64,000 nucleotides of DNA. Source: Gammaproteobacteria bacterium. Its GTDB lineage: Bacteria; Pseudomonadota; Gammaproteobacteria; Pseudomonadales; Pseudohongiellaceae. Positions 40,302 through 48,743 of this stretch are shown in pieces (position 1 is the stretch's first letter; each line of letters starts with the position of its first letter). The stretch lies in contig JAWKZW010000001.1 of assembly GCA_041395725.1 (NCBI GenBank), positions 1,054,001 through 1,118,000 of the forward strand. The letters are read 5' to 3'. Position numbers and translations under genes: made by a program. The notes beneath the pieces were generated by a model. The model searched no databases. It had not been told where the DNA came from and was given only the letters and a program-made list of their open reading frames with translations.

Positions 40302-41417
40302 GTGAAAATTCTTTACGGGGTACAGGGTACCGGAAACGGCCATATCACCCGCACCCGCATGATGGCAAAACACTTCGCACAACGTGACGATGTCGAAGTG
40401 ACCTACCTGTTTTCGGGGCGGGGCAAAGATAGCTATTTCGACATGGCAGTTTTTGGAGATTACCTGTGTAGACAGGGATTGACCTTCTACGTCGACAGCG
40501 GAAAGCTTAATTATCTCCGGACCCTGCGACACAATAACTTCGTTGCCTTCGTCCGGGAAATGAGAGCGCTTCAGCTGCAGCTGGATCAGTTCGACCTGGT
40601 GATCACCGACTTTGAGCCGATCACGGCCTGGGCTGCCAGGCTGGGAAAGAAAAAGCTGCTGGGCCTGGGACATCAGTACGCGTTTGCATACAATATCCCG
40701 CGTGAAGGCGAGAATTTTATCAGCCGCCTGCTGATGCGGAATTTTGCGCCGGCGAACAGTGCGTTCGGACTCCATTGGGACAGCTTTGGCGGCCTCATAC
40801 TGCCACCTATTGTTGATCCCGATCTAACCAGGCGGGCGGGAGCCCTGCACCGGGAAGCGGAAAAAATTATCGTCTATCTGCCGTTTGAGAACCAGCAGCT
40901 GGTGACTGACCTGCTGCAGCAGATACCTCACTACCGGTTTTTCCAGTACTCGGCCGAACTGACAGACAGTCAGGTCAGCAATGTCAGTCTGCGCAAAACC
41001 TGCCATGAAGGTTTCGTGAACGACCTGTGCTCCTCACGGGCAGTACTCTGCAATGCCGGCTTTGAACTGGTCAGCGAAGCCATCCAACTGGGACTGGACA
41101 TACTGGTCAAACCCCTGCAGGGACAACCGGAACAGCTATCCAATGCCGCCGCACTGGTAGAACTGCAACTTGGTCGGCGCCTGGATCAACTTACTCCACA
41201 AGGGGTCAGTGACTGGCTCAGCAGCCTGACTGGGTCAGGCCACACACCCGCGCCGAGTCCCTATCCGGACGTGGCGAAATCCCTCGTCCACTGGATCATC
41301 GACCCCGATAAATGCCAGGCCGAAACCCTGGCCAAAAGACTATGGTCGGAATACCGGAATTCTGTCCCGGGCGAAACCGTGGGATCGCAAGCTGAGCCCC
41401 GTGAGGCCCACTGCTGA
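40302..41417 (+). CDS. Glycosyltransferase of the MJ1255/VC2487 type
   Basis: 371 residues. The N terminus MKILYGVQGTGNGHITRTRMMAKHF carries the G-x-G-N-G-H loop of GT28-like, GT-B fold enzymes. The C-terminal half has LCNAGFELVSEAIQLG and LVKPLQGQPEQLSNA, the donor-binding region. GTG 40302 is chosen because the homologous N terminus begins there. The longer frame overlaps the phosphoesterase gene. It likely transfers a sugar to a lipid or polysaccharide made with the neighbouring phosphoesterase. Confidence 0.85.
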   Translation: MKILYGVQGTGNGHITRTRMMAKHFAQRDDVEVTYLFSGRGKDSYFDMAVFGDYLCRQGLTFYVDSGKLNYLRTLRHNNFVAFVREMRALQLQLDQFDLVITDFEPITAWAARLGKKKLLGLGHQYAFAYNIPREGENFISRLLMRNFAPANSAFGLHWDSFGGLILPPIVDPDLTRRAGALHREAEKIIVYLPFENQQLVTDLLQQIPHYRFFQYSAELTDSQVSNVSLRKTCHEGFVNDLCSSRAVLCNAGFELVSEAIQLGLDILVKPLQGQPEQLSNAAALVELQLGRRLDQLTPQGVSDWLSSLTGSGHTPAPSPYPDVAKSLVHWIIDPDKCQAETLAKRLWSEYRNSVPGETVGSQAEPREAHC

Positions 41418-41429
41418 CAACCTTCCCAG

Positions 41430-41654
41430 GTGGGGCAACACTACCAGGCCAGTCTTTACCAGATGGCGACCTCACGCGGCCAGGCCGGAGCTGAAGCCAG
41501 CATTGTCTTTCTGCTGTATGCCGACGGCGCTGACTATCTATTCCTCCTACACACTCTTCAACCGCAGACTCAACAGGGTCTGCCGGTCTTTGCGCCCTTT
41601 ACCGTCATGAACCATGAGTCCAAAACGGTCCAGGTCGATGTCCTGTACCCGTAG
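41430..41654 (+). CDS. Short hypothetical ORF, possibly a gene remnant
   Basis: 74 codons from a GTG at 41430 (GQHYQASLYQMATSRG, FLLYADGADYLFLLHTLQ, ending VQVDVLYP). No ribosome-binding site or recognised domain. It may be the tail of a gene destroyed when the cassette island to the right arrived. Confidence 0.3.
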   Translation: MGQHYQASLYQMATSRGQAGAEASIVFLLYADGADYLFLLHTLQPQTQQGLPVFAPFTVMNHESKTVQVDVLYP

Positions 41655-41667
41655 AAGCAGGAAGGAC

Positions 41668-41732
41668 TATAATCAAACCAAAAATGAGGACGCCTGCTCC
41701 GCAGACTGCGCCCATCATTACTATCGTTAGGT
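41668..41732 (+). other. attC remnant opening a second cassette island
   Basis: Left box lost; the arm AATCAAACCAAAAATGAGGACGC, stem CTGCTCCGCAG and arm CCCATCATTACTATC remain, followed by R' GTTAGGT 41726-41732. Same family of arms as the main array. Confidence 0.75.
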
Positions 41733-41737
41733 GCACC

Positions 41738-42178
41738 GTGACAAATCCAGTCATTCGGCAAGGAGAAGATCACGATCTGCAATCTCTTTGTCGATTAGAT
41801 CAAGAGGCGCGGATAGAATCGGACCGAAGGGAGCTAGTTCGAGAAGCAATCTTAGAAAAAAGATGTTGGGTTTTGGAATCAGAGAAAGATATCTTAGGCT
41901 ATGGAATATTGACACACGGATTTTTTGGTCGCTCATTTCTTGAGTTGATTTATATCGATGAATTACAGAGATCAAAAGGATATGGGCCAACATTGATTTC
42001 GTTCCTAGAAGCACACTCGAGATCTAGTGATTTTTTTACGTCTACTAATTTGTCTAACGCTCATATGCAGCATGTGCTTCAAAAACTTGGTTATGAACAG
42101 TCAGGGATTATCAATAATCTTGATCCTGGTGACCCGGAAATAGTCTATGTCAAGAGATCGGTGGCACCTAACTATTAA
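41738..42178 (+). CDS. GNAT family N-acetyltransferase (island cassette 1)
   Basis: About 146 residues. VIRQGEDHDLQSLCRLDQEAR at the start, then ILGYGILTHGFFGRSFLELIYIDELQRSKGYGPTLISFLE, the strand-loop-helix that binds acetyl-CoA (Q-R-S-K-G-Y-G), and a closing LQKLGYEQSG. GTG 41738 follows 5 bases after the core site; the longer frame starts in the attC remnant. Substrate unknown. Confidence 0.83.
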   Translation: MTNPVIRQGEDHDLQSLCRLDQEARIESDRRELVREAILEKRCWVLESEKDILGYGILTHGFFGRSFLELIYIDELQRSKGYGPTLISFLEAHSRSSDFFTSTNLSNAHMQHVLQKLGYEQSGIINNLDPGDPEIVYVKRSVAPNY

Positions 42179-42227
42179 TTCAATCAATGGACGCGGCAAG
42201 CCGCGCCTATTAACCACGGCGTTATGT
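42166..42227 (+). other. attC site
   Basis: R'' ACCTAAC 42166-42172, complementary to GTTAGGT at 41726; stem GACGCGGCAAGCCGCGCC (the same as at 19961); R' GTTATGT 42221-42227. Confidence 0.9.
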
Positions 42228-42249
42228 ATACGAATTCAGTGAGGTAAAT

Positions 42250-42642
42250 ATGAAAACAGTTCTTTTCTTTCTATTCTTTCTGATATCAGCATCATCTGTG
42301 GGCCAGGAAATAGTTCTCTCGGGCACACCTTCCAAAACTATTGAAATTGACCAATTTGGAGATAGAAGGACATTTTCGGATCCAGCTGAAATTGAGCTAA
42401 GAATTACAAAAGACGGTGAGAACTACTATTGGGCAAGTAGAGGCGATATTCTTCTAGCCGTAGCTTCATCCGGAATATACACAACCTATATAGCTGTGGA
42501 CGGTTCAGGTTACATACGAACAATTAATGAAACTGCAAGAGAAGTATTTTTGGCAGAGTTGCCAGATAATGTGGTTGGTCTCTATACGTATTTTGAACAT
42601 CTTTCAAATGACTTAACCTCAAAAATAATTTATGGGCGGTAA
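42250..42642 (+). CDS. Secreted hypothetical protein (island cassette 2)
   Basis: 130 residues with a signal peptide (KTVLFFLFFLISASSVGQ, cleavage near residue 18) and a mature beta-rich domain (KTIEIDQFGDRRTFSDPAEIELRITKDGENYYWASRGDILL). The ATG is preceded by GAGGTAA. Probably periplasmic. No family is recognised. Confidence 0.75.
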   Translation: MKTVLFFLFFLISASSVGQEIVLSGTPSKTIEIDQFGDRRTFSDPAEIELRITKDGENYYWASRGDILLAVASSGIYTTYIAVDGSGYIRTINETAREVFLAELPDNVVGLYTYFEHLSNDLTSKIIYGR

Positions 42643-42647
42643 GCGAA

Positions 42648-42704
42648 ACATAACCATCAAACCAAAAAGGAGCAGGGCTAACGCCCTGCGCTATTATTAC
42701 AGGC
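42648..42704 (+). other. attC left part, cut by an IS1111 remnant
   Basis: R'' ACATAAC 42648-42654, complementary to GTTATGT at 42221; stem GAGCAGGGCTAACGCCCTGC; arm ATTATTACAGGC to 42704. The R' box is missing because the right end of the IS is gone. Confidence 0.86.
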
Positions 42705-42760
42705 TACATGGACTCCCACAAGTGTCAAGCGCTGATGGTATTAGACCTTAAGGTATAGAA
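42705..42760 (-). mobile_element. IS1111-type element remnant (left end only)
   Basis: 56 bases matching the left end of the elements at 2933 and 20015 (TACATGGACTCCC, then AAGTGTCAAGCGCTGATGG and TTAAGGTATAGA) before unrelated sequence. Inserted at the same GGC position of an attC. Confidence 0.88.
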
Positions 42761-42773
42761 TAAAGAGACAGTT

Positions 42774-42965
42774 TATAACGAATTTTTTTCGGAAGTTCGC
42801 CCAATCAAGCAGTCTATCGGTAACGCTTTGCGGCAAAACCGAGGGCAGACAGGTATAACCTTCTGCTTCCAGATCCTGAGTAATTCTTTCGAATAAATCC
42901 TCATTCAGAGGCGTAGAGCTGATTAGCAGGTCAGTCGCGTTATGCCTGTCAATCCACTCTTGCGT
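42774..42965 (-). pseudogene. Fragment of a coding region, possibly a 2-oxoglutarate/Fe(II) oxygenase N terminus
   Basis: About 60 open codons on the minus strand (LFERITQDLEAEGYTCLPSV, LPQSVTDRLLDWANF) without a start codon and cut at the IS1111 remnant. The E-x-E-G-Y-x-x-L-P-x-V-L-P-x-x-x-x-x-x-L pattern resembles the opening of phytanoyl-CoA/2OG dioxygenase-like proteins. This is a weak match. The stretch 42,966-43,130 shows nothing further. Confidence 0.4.
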
Positions 42966-43136
42966 TTACACAAATAGAAAACACCGACCGCTCGGGTGTC
43001 GGCGCCGGATTATGCCACTGATTTATGAATCTGTGGAATCAATTTTCTGGCAGAAAATGGGGAGCTATTAATCCATTCACCAAGCGGTATCCCGGTGAAA
43101 ATACAGATTGAAATGGCAGCTGGAAGTTATCCCGGT

Positions 43137-43601
43137 TCATGCAGCAGAGCGCGTCATGTCTGCAAACACAACCACCAGGTGGAGCAGCACAACCAGGCTG
43201 GTCAGGACCAGGCGGAAACCCCGGTAGGGTCTGGTGAGCGCCGTTTCCAGCGAGGCATCGGCGCCCCGCTCCGCGACAAACACGACCACATAGCCCAGCA
43301 TCAGACTCAGTAAGGCCGACCGGTAACTGGCGGTTCCGCCGAGGAGGCTGAACCAGGCCAGCAGGGCGATCCCATTGCTGAGTAGCAGCAGCGCCCAGCG
43401 CAAAGGAGACTCCCCGAGGCTGAGGCTGCGACCCCAGAGAACCCCGCCGAGAAAGCTCAGGATGACGGTGCTGTAGCTGACAAACAGGAATCCGGGCTGG
43501 AGGGAATAAACCGACCGGCCGCTCAGCACCAGCATGGCGCCGGCAAGGAAAGGAAGCAGACCCAGGTAGCCGAGCCCATTAATGATCAGTCGGGAATTCA
43601 T
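43137..43601 (-). CDS. DUF3429 family membrane protein
   Basis: 154 residues with about five membrane helices, opening LIINGLGYLGLLPFLAGAML and containing YSTVILSFLGGVLWGRSL, the DUF3429 signature. Function unknown; widespread in proteobacteria. It is the first intact chromosomal gene right of the cassette island. Confidence 0.85.
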   Translation of the reverse strand: MNSRLIINGLGYLGLLPFLAGAMLVLSGRSVYSLQPGFLFVSYSTVILSFLGGVLWGRSLSLGESPLRWALLLLSNGIALLAWFSLLGGTASYRSALLSLMLGYVVVFVAERGADASLETALTRPYRGFRLVLTSLVVLLHLVVVFADMTRSAA

Positions 43602-43738
43602 GTTCCGGGGTATTACGCTGGCAGGGCAGGAATGGTTCGGCCACCGGGCTTATTGGCCGTTGACTGGCCTGCTGACCGGGCAGGCAGAGTAGCCGCCTTG
43701 CCGGTCGCAGGCCCCCGACAGGGAGTTCCCCCTGTCAG

Positions 43739-45370
43739 TCAATCCTCGGGCAGGGCAAAAGCCGTCAGCGTAGTACCCGAGGGGATCATCACGATCTGGC
43801 GGCCATCCAGCATGAATGTCATCGGCGCCGCACCCCAGATGCGTGAGCCGGTCTGGTAATGCCACAGATTTTCGCCGCTGGCCGCGTCGAAAGCCATAAA
43901 ATTGCCCTCATGATCACCCGCGAAGACCAGGCCGGAGGCGGTGGTCATCACGCCACCGAAGGTGGGCGACGGGTAGGTGAATTCCCATTTGAGTTCGCCG
44001 CTGTGGACATCCAGGGCCCGCAGGGCGCCATAGCCCTGATCGGCATCGATGTAGACCACGCCGCCAAAGCTGGATTGCCCGGGGGCGTAGCTGGGCTCTT
44101 CGGGCACATAAGTGGCACAGGTCTCGCGCGCGGTCAGGATAAACAGGTCCAGATCCGGGTAGAACGAAGGCGGCATGAAATTGGTGCTGCCCCAGGGATC
44201 GGGCACACAGCCCTCGCTGCCGTCGTTGAGCACGATGGGACGGCCATCGGCATCCAGTTCCCTGGCCCAGCTGGTCGCGGTGAACGGCTTGCCAAGCAAC
44301 AGGTCGCCGGTCGTGCGATCCAGCACGTAAAAGAATCCGTTGCGGTTACCTACCATGACCACCTTGCGGGGTAATCCACGCCACTCAATATTGGCCAGTA
44401 CCGGCACGTGATTGGAATCCCAGTCATTAAGGTCGTGGGGCGTGAACTGGTAGTGCCAGCGCAACTCTCCGGTATCGGCGTCCAGCGCCACCAGCGAGTT
44501 GGAATAGAGGTTGTCACCCGGGCGCAGATCGCCGAAGTAATCGGGATTCGGGTTTCCTACTCCCCAGTAGATCAGGTTGAGGTCCGGGTCGTAGCTGCCA
44601 TTCATCCAGGTACCGCCACCGCCCCGGGCCAGCACTTCGGGATCGTCCGGCCAGGTTTCACTGCCGGGTTCGCCGGGGCCGGGAATAGTATTGAAGCGCC
44701 ACAGGCGCTGCCCGGTGGCCGGATCGTAGGCTTCGATGAAACCACGGGTGGCGTATTCTCCGCCGGAGATACCGATGATCACCTTGTCATCGAGCACCAG
44801 GGGGGCCAGGGTGGCCGCGTAGCCCTGCCGGTAATCTGCCAGCTCCACATCCCAGAGGATGTCGCCGCTGCGCCGGTCAAAGGACAGCAGGTGAGCATCC
44901 AGGGTCACCATGAACAGTTGGTTGCCAAGCATGCCAAACCCGCGATTGACTGGCGAGCTGGAGCCATAAGTCAAATCGTTGGGCAGGTTGCGACGGTATT
45001 GCCAGAACGCCCGCCCCGAGCGTGCATCGAGGGCCCAGGCATAGTTGTTACTGCCCGTCACATACAACACCCCGTTGTCCGCCAGGGGGGTCGTCTCGAA
45101 ACCGCGGCCGCGTGTGGTGGTACCGGTCTGAAAGGTCCAGATCGGACGCAGCTGCCTGACATTGTCAGGTGTTATCTGATCCAGCGGGCTGTGACGCTGG
45201 CCGCTGTAGTCGCCGGAATAGGTCAGCCAGCGTTCCGGGTCGGCAAACCCCTGCAGAATATCCTCGTAACTGGGACCGGCCTCCTGGGCCAGCACCGGGC
45301 CGGCGATCAGCAAGGCGGCCAGGGGAATTACGAATCGGGATGAAGTGAAACTACGGTTTGGCTTGTTCAT
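43739..45370 (-). CDS. PQQ-dependent (quinoprotein) alcohol dehydrogenase-like protein
   Basis: 543 residues: signal peptide (to about 29, PVLAQ), then an eight-bladed beta-propeller with repeated W-docking motifs (LDARSGRAFWQYR, YDPATGQRLWRF, LDADTGELRWHYQ, FDAASGENLWHYQTG). The TPHDLNDWDSN segment holds the likely catalytic Asp. The adjacent Cys-Cys pair that forms a vicinal disulfide in classical enzymes is absent: the aligned stretch reads GSSSPVNRG at about 146-154. Periplasmic; it should oxidise an alcohol or aldehyde and pass electrons to the cytochrome encoded just upstream. Confidence 0.9.
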   Translation of the reverse strand: MNKPNRSFTSSRFVIPLAALLIAGPVLAQEAGPSYEDILQGFADPERWLTYSGDYSGQRHSPLDQITPDNVRQLRPIWTFQTGTTTRGRGFETTPLADNGVLYVTGSNNYAWALDARSGRAFWQYRRNLPNDLTYGSSSPVNRGFGMLGNQLFMVTLDAHLLSFDRRSGDILWDVELADYRQGYAATLAPLVLDDKVIIGISGGEYATRGFIEAYDPATGQRLWRFNTIPGPGEPGSETWPDDPEVLARGGGGTWMNGSYDPDLNLIYWGVGNPNPDYFGDLRPGDNLYSNSLVALDADTGELRWHYQFTPHDLNDWDSNHVPVLANIEWRGLPRKVVMVGNRNGFFYVLDRTTGDLLLGKPFTATSWARELDADGRPIVLNDGSEGCVPDPWGSTNFMPPSFYPDLDLFILTARETCATYVPEEPSYAPGQSSFGGVVYIDADQGYGALRALDVHSGELKWEFTYPSPTFGGVMTTASGLVFAGDHEGNFMAFDAASGENLWHYQTGSRIWGAAPMTFMLDGRQIVMIPSGTTLTAFALPED

Positions 45371-45389
45371 GGTGTCGGATCCCGCTTGC

Positions 45390-46232
45390 TTAGTTGGTGC
45401 TCTGGCCGGCCGCGCTGGCCAGATAACTCAGGATGTCTTCAAGTTCGCTATCACTCAGCGCCGATTCGGTAAATCGGGGCATCAGGGAACGCTCTTCGTA
45501 TTGAATACTGACCAGGTCAGCCTTACGGAAGCCTCGCAGCGCCTGGCTGGTATCCATGATCTGAATGGTAAATGCGTCCTCGCTCTTGATAGTGCCACGA
45601 AACTGCCGGTTATCGGCGCCGACCAGTCGCACCGGGCGGAAACCGCGCCGCATGGCATCGCTTGGATTACGAACCGAAAGCTGAAGTGCCTGCTTCGAGC
45701 GCTGGGCAGTAATCCGGCTGAGATCCGGGCCCAGCGAGCCACCCGTGCCATTTACCCGATGACAACGACTGCAGCTTCTGGCAAACAGCGTGGCGCCTTG
45801 CTGACGATTTCCAGCGTAACTGACCGGGTTGCCGCCACCCCCTATACTCTTCAGGTAACTGACCAGCATCCAGGTTTCCGTATCGGTGTAGCTGTGCGGG
45901 GGCATGATACTGCCTGGTATGCCGTTGCGAATGATCTGGAACACACCGGCATCACTGCGACCGGGCGTGGACCACAGCCGCGTCAGATCGGGGGCCTGAA
46001 TATCCTGTATTCCCATTGCGTCGGCGCCGTGACAGGTGGCGCATTGGGCCCGATAAAGTGAGCCTCCAGCCGCCGCTGCACGGGGATCCGATTCCAGGGG
46101 GTTGATGGTCTGGGCGAAAGAAACCGCAGGCAGCAACGCGGCGCCAAGGGCGAACAGCCAGGCAGCGGCCGGGCCGGGCGCCCAGGAACGAGACGCCCGC
46201 CTGCGGGTCGCCGGTAAGAGTAATTGCATCAT
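45390..46232 (-). CDS. Dihaem cytochrome c, electron acceptor of the PQQ enzyme
   Basis: About 280 residues with an N-terminal signal segment (WLFALGAALLPAVSFAQ), a first haem site CATCH with a downstream Met (SIMPPHS) and a second haem site CSRCH with RSLMPRFTES near the end, flanking a region like the haem-binding domains of PVC-type cytochromes. It is upstream of the PQQ gene in the same direction, 19 bases apart. The start is uncertain: ATG 46232 or 46229, while the open frame extends to 46280. Confidence 0.87.
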   Translation of the reverse strand: MMQLLLPATRRRASRSWAPGPAAAWLFALGAALLPAVSFAQTINPLESDPRAAAAGGSLYRAQCATCHGADAMGIQDIQAPDLTRLWSTPGRSDAGVFQIIRNGIPGSIMPPHSYTDTETWMLVSYLKSIGGGGNPVSYAGNRQQGATLFARSCSRCHRVNGTGGSLGPDLSRITAQRSKQALQLSVRNPSDAMRRGFRPVRLVGADNRQFRGTIKSEDAFTIQIMDTSQALRGFRKADLVSIQYEERSLMPRFTESALSDSELEDILSYLASAAGQSTN

Positions 46233-46411
46233 GGTCAGTACTTTTATTTTTAGTTTAATTTTCAGGGAAATGGTAAACATTCAGGTTATTGCTGCCGATG
46301 TTCTCGGCCTTATTTTTTGCTTGTTTTTTGTCAGTTCTCTTTCAGACTTCCATTATTAATCAGTTTTCTATTGGTTTCCTGATACCCGCTTCAGCTATTT
46401 CTATAAGCTAT

Positions 46412-46448
46412 CGCTCAACTATCACTCAACTATCACTCAACTATCACT
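46412..46448 (+). repeat. Short tandem repeat (11 bp, three copies)
   Basis: TCAACTATCAC repeated three times in the intergenic stretch between the divergent cytochrome and cupin genes. No known binding site recognised. Confidence 0.8.
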
Positions 46449-46634
46449 TTCAATTTCCGCTTTCAGCTTCCTCAGGCAGGCTCCAGCCAACTCAGCAAGG
46501 CTGCCAGGCCGGAGCGAAAAACAGCTGTGAATGCTGTTTTACCATTGAATGGCGGATCAGGGCAAAGAAAAAAGCCCTGATTGCAACGCTGTCCCCAGGA
46601 CCGTGCACACCTGCCCTGGTTTGCCGCGATTAGG

Positions 46635-46662
46635 TTGACTTTGCAGACACATACACTATATT
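46635..46662 (+). promoter_or_regulatory. Sigma70-type promoter upstream of the cupin gene
   Basis: TTGACT, 16-bp spacer, TATATT. It lies about 200 bases before the cupin ATG, so the transcript would have a long leader. Confidence 0.5.
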
Positions 46663-46860
46663 GCATGTCTACTGACGTAAAAATGCCATTGTCAGTTAAA
46701 CGATCAGTCGACAACACCTTGGCAGAAACCCGCAGGCAAACCTGGCCAGGGTCGGTTCAAAGAGTTGTTGCAGTGCAGTTGCAGTAACAAAAGCAAGGCG
46801 TAAAGCCAGCGCGCCGATAAGCTAATGAGTCAAGGGGCCAATGAGCCAATGGAGAGTTTG

Positions 46861-47334
46861 ATGAAGAAGAACAACGAGAAGAAAACTTCATTCCTGGAGG
46901 TAGCGATTTCCGCCTGCGCGGTAGTTGCATTGGGTGTGGTAGTTTTTGCAACCCAGACAGAGGAAATTTCGGCTCAGGCCAGCAATTTCCAGGGCGGTTC
47001 ACCGGTAGTGAGCCAGACCCCCGACATGCGCAATATTCGTATCCTGTTTCCTGCCGGCGTGCGCTCATCCTGGCACTCCCACACCTGGGGGCAACTGCTG
47101 ATGATCGAAGAAGGTATCGGCCTGCACCAGATTCGAGGCCGGGCCATTGAGGAATTTCATGCCGGCGAGCCGTTCTGGACGCCAGCCGGCATCGAACACT
47201 GGCACGGTGCACACCCCGATGTGGATGCCCATCAGCTGACCATTTACGAAGGCGACGTTGAGTGGCTGGACCCGGTCACCGACGAGCAGTATCACGGTGT
47301 TCGGATTCGTCCCATGAGCCGGTCTGCCAACTGA
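46861..47334 (+). CDS. Membrane-anchored or secreted cupin protein
   Basis: 157 residues: an N-terminal hydrophobic segment (EVAISACAVVALGVVVFATQ) and one cupin barrel with both metal motifs, SSWHSHTWGQLLMIEEG (H-x-H-x6-E) and EPFWTPAGIEHWHGAHP. ATG 46861 follows GGAGAG at 6 bases and is preferred to 46825. Similar proteins are often annotated as carboxymuconolactone-type or quercetinase-like cupins. Periplasmic location inferred. Confidence 0.85.
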   Translation: MKKNNEKKTSFLEVAISACAVVALGVVVFATQTEEISAQASNFQGGSPVVSQTPDMRNIRILFPAGVRSSWHSHTWGQLLMIEEGIGLHQIRGRAIEEFHAGEPFWTPAGIEHWHGAHPDVDAHQLTIYEGDVEWLDPVTDEQYHGVRIRPMSRSAN

Positions 47335-47487
47335 CAGACACACCCGCAGCCGTGGTGATATAACCGCAGTTGCATACGTGGTACCAGTCGCCAGCCTCAG
47401 GCTGGCAGTTTTAAAGAAGGACCAGCAGGCCAGACTTGCCGGTCCTTTTTTATTGGCTGCCCGGCTGCTGCAATTGATATAGCCGGC

Positions 47488-48714
47488 ATGGTCTGCTTCA
47501 GACTCAGCCCACCAGAACATCCCCTGCAGCCCCTGTCACAATCATGCAAACTGCTTGTTCTAAAGTCCCGGCTCATGTTCTCAGCATTTGTTTTCTCAGT
47601 CGGGCTGTACTGGAAGCTGTGCCGACAGTCCCTGTCCCGCTCCGGCGGATTGGGGCCGGTGACCCTCAAGGGGCGCCTGCTGCGCCTGCTGCTGTACCTG
47701 CTGTTTGCTCCGGTCTTTCTAATACACTGGCTGGGCTTTCTCCTGGACGAGATCTTTTTTCGTGACTATCGCAAGGTAGCGATCAAGGAACCGGTATTCG
47801 TGCTGGGCGTGCCACGCAGCGGTACCACTTTTCTGCACCGCACACTGGCTGCCGATAAAAAGCTGTTTACCTCGGTGTCCACCTGGGAGGTTTTTCTGGC
47901 CCCGTCGATTTCCCAGCGCGTATTCTGGCGCCTGCTGGGTCGATTCGACCGATTACTGGGGCGACCGTTCGGTCGCCTGATCAACCACCTGGAAAAACGG
48001 CTTTTCAGTGGACTGGAGGGTATTCACGATGTCTCCCTGCAGGCAGCGGAAGAAGACTACCTGCTGCTGCTACCGCTGATGTCCTGCTTCATCCTGTTTC
48101 TGCCCTTTACTGAATCCAGTTACATCTGGAACCTGTCACGGCTGGATTGGCAGATGCCGGAAGCGGATCGACAGCGGATCATGCAATTCTACCGGGCCAG
48201 TCTGCAAAAGCATCTTTACTTCCACGGTAAAGAGCTCCGCTACCTGTCCAAGAATGCGTCGTTCGCCTCCTGGGTACAGACCCTGCAAAAATCCTTTCCT
48301 GACGCACGCTTCATCGTCTGCCTGCGGGAACCTGACAAAGCAGTGCCCTCACTGCTTGGCTCCCTTGCCTCGGGGGCGGAGTTTTTTGAACTTGATCTTC
48401 ATAGCGGGCGGCTACCCGCACAACTCGTTGAAATGATGCAGTGTTTTTACCAGCACCTGCTCACTGATTGGCAGCCCGACTGGGAGCTGGTACAGATGCA
48501 CGAATTGAAGTCCGGCATTGACGGACGAATAGCAAGCCTCTACCGCCACCTTGGATTACCAATGACGAGGGAGTATCAGCAAGAACTGGCTGTCCAGGCT
48601 GCTCAGGCACGGCAGTTTACTCCCCGGACCAGGCCCATCGATCCCTCTGCGGGTATGGCTGATGTGTATTTCCGGGAGCGATTCCCCTGGTACTACAGAA
48701 TTCTTGAAGCCTGA
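47488..48714 (+). CDS. Sulfotransferase family protein
   Basis: About 380-408 residues depending on the start (ATG 47575 is the likelier). A membrane-associated N-terminal segment (LLRLLLYLLFAPVFLIHWLGFLL) precedes the PAPS-binding loop FVLGVPRSGTTFLHRTLA. RFIVCLREPDKAVPSLLGSL is the 3'-phosphate-binding strand. It transfers sulfate from PAPS to an unknown acceptor, probably a glycan or lipid on the inner membrane. It is the first gene of a three-gene run with a glycosyltransferase and a deacetylase. Confidence 0.88.
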   Translation: MVCFRLSPPEHPLQPLSQSCKLLVLKSRLMFSAFVFSVGLYWKLCRQSLSRSGGLGPVTLKGRLLRLLLYLLFAPVFLIHWLGFLLDEIFFRDYRKVAIKEPVFVLGVPRSGTTFLHRTLAADKKLFTSVSTWEVFLAPSISQRVFWRLLGRFDRLLGRPFGRLINHLEKRLFSGLEGIHDVSLQAAEEDYLLLLPLMSCFILFLPFTESSYIWNLSRLDWQMPEADRQRIMQFYRASLQKHLYFHGKELRYLSKNASFASWVQTLQKSFPDARFIVCLREPDKAVPSLLGSLASGAEFFELDLHSGRLPAQLVEMMQCFYQHLLTDWQPDWELVQMHELKSGIDGRIASLYRHLGLPMTREYQQELAVQAAQARQFTPRTRPIDPSAGMADVYFRERFPWYYRILEA

Positions 48715-48743
48715 CCAGAACAATAAATTCAGTGAATCCAACT

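Noticed and set aside
42930..42945. GCGTTATGCC near 42,936 looking like an isolated core site
   Set aside because: No R'' box, arms or stem of an attC lie to its left; it falls inside the dioxygenase-like coding fragment.
43711..43738. Hairpin GACAGGG / CCCTGTC after the PQQ dehydrogenase gene as a terminator
   Set aside because: In the direction of the gene no T-run follows the stem, so an intrinsic terminator cannot be claimed.
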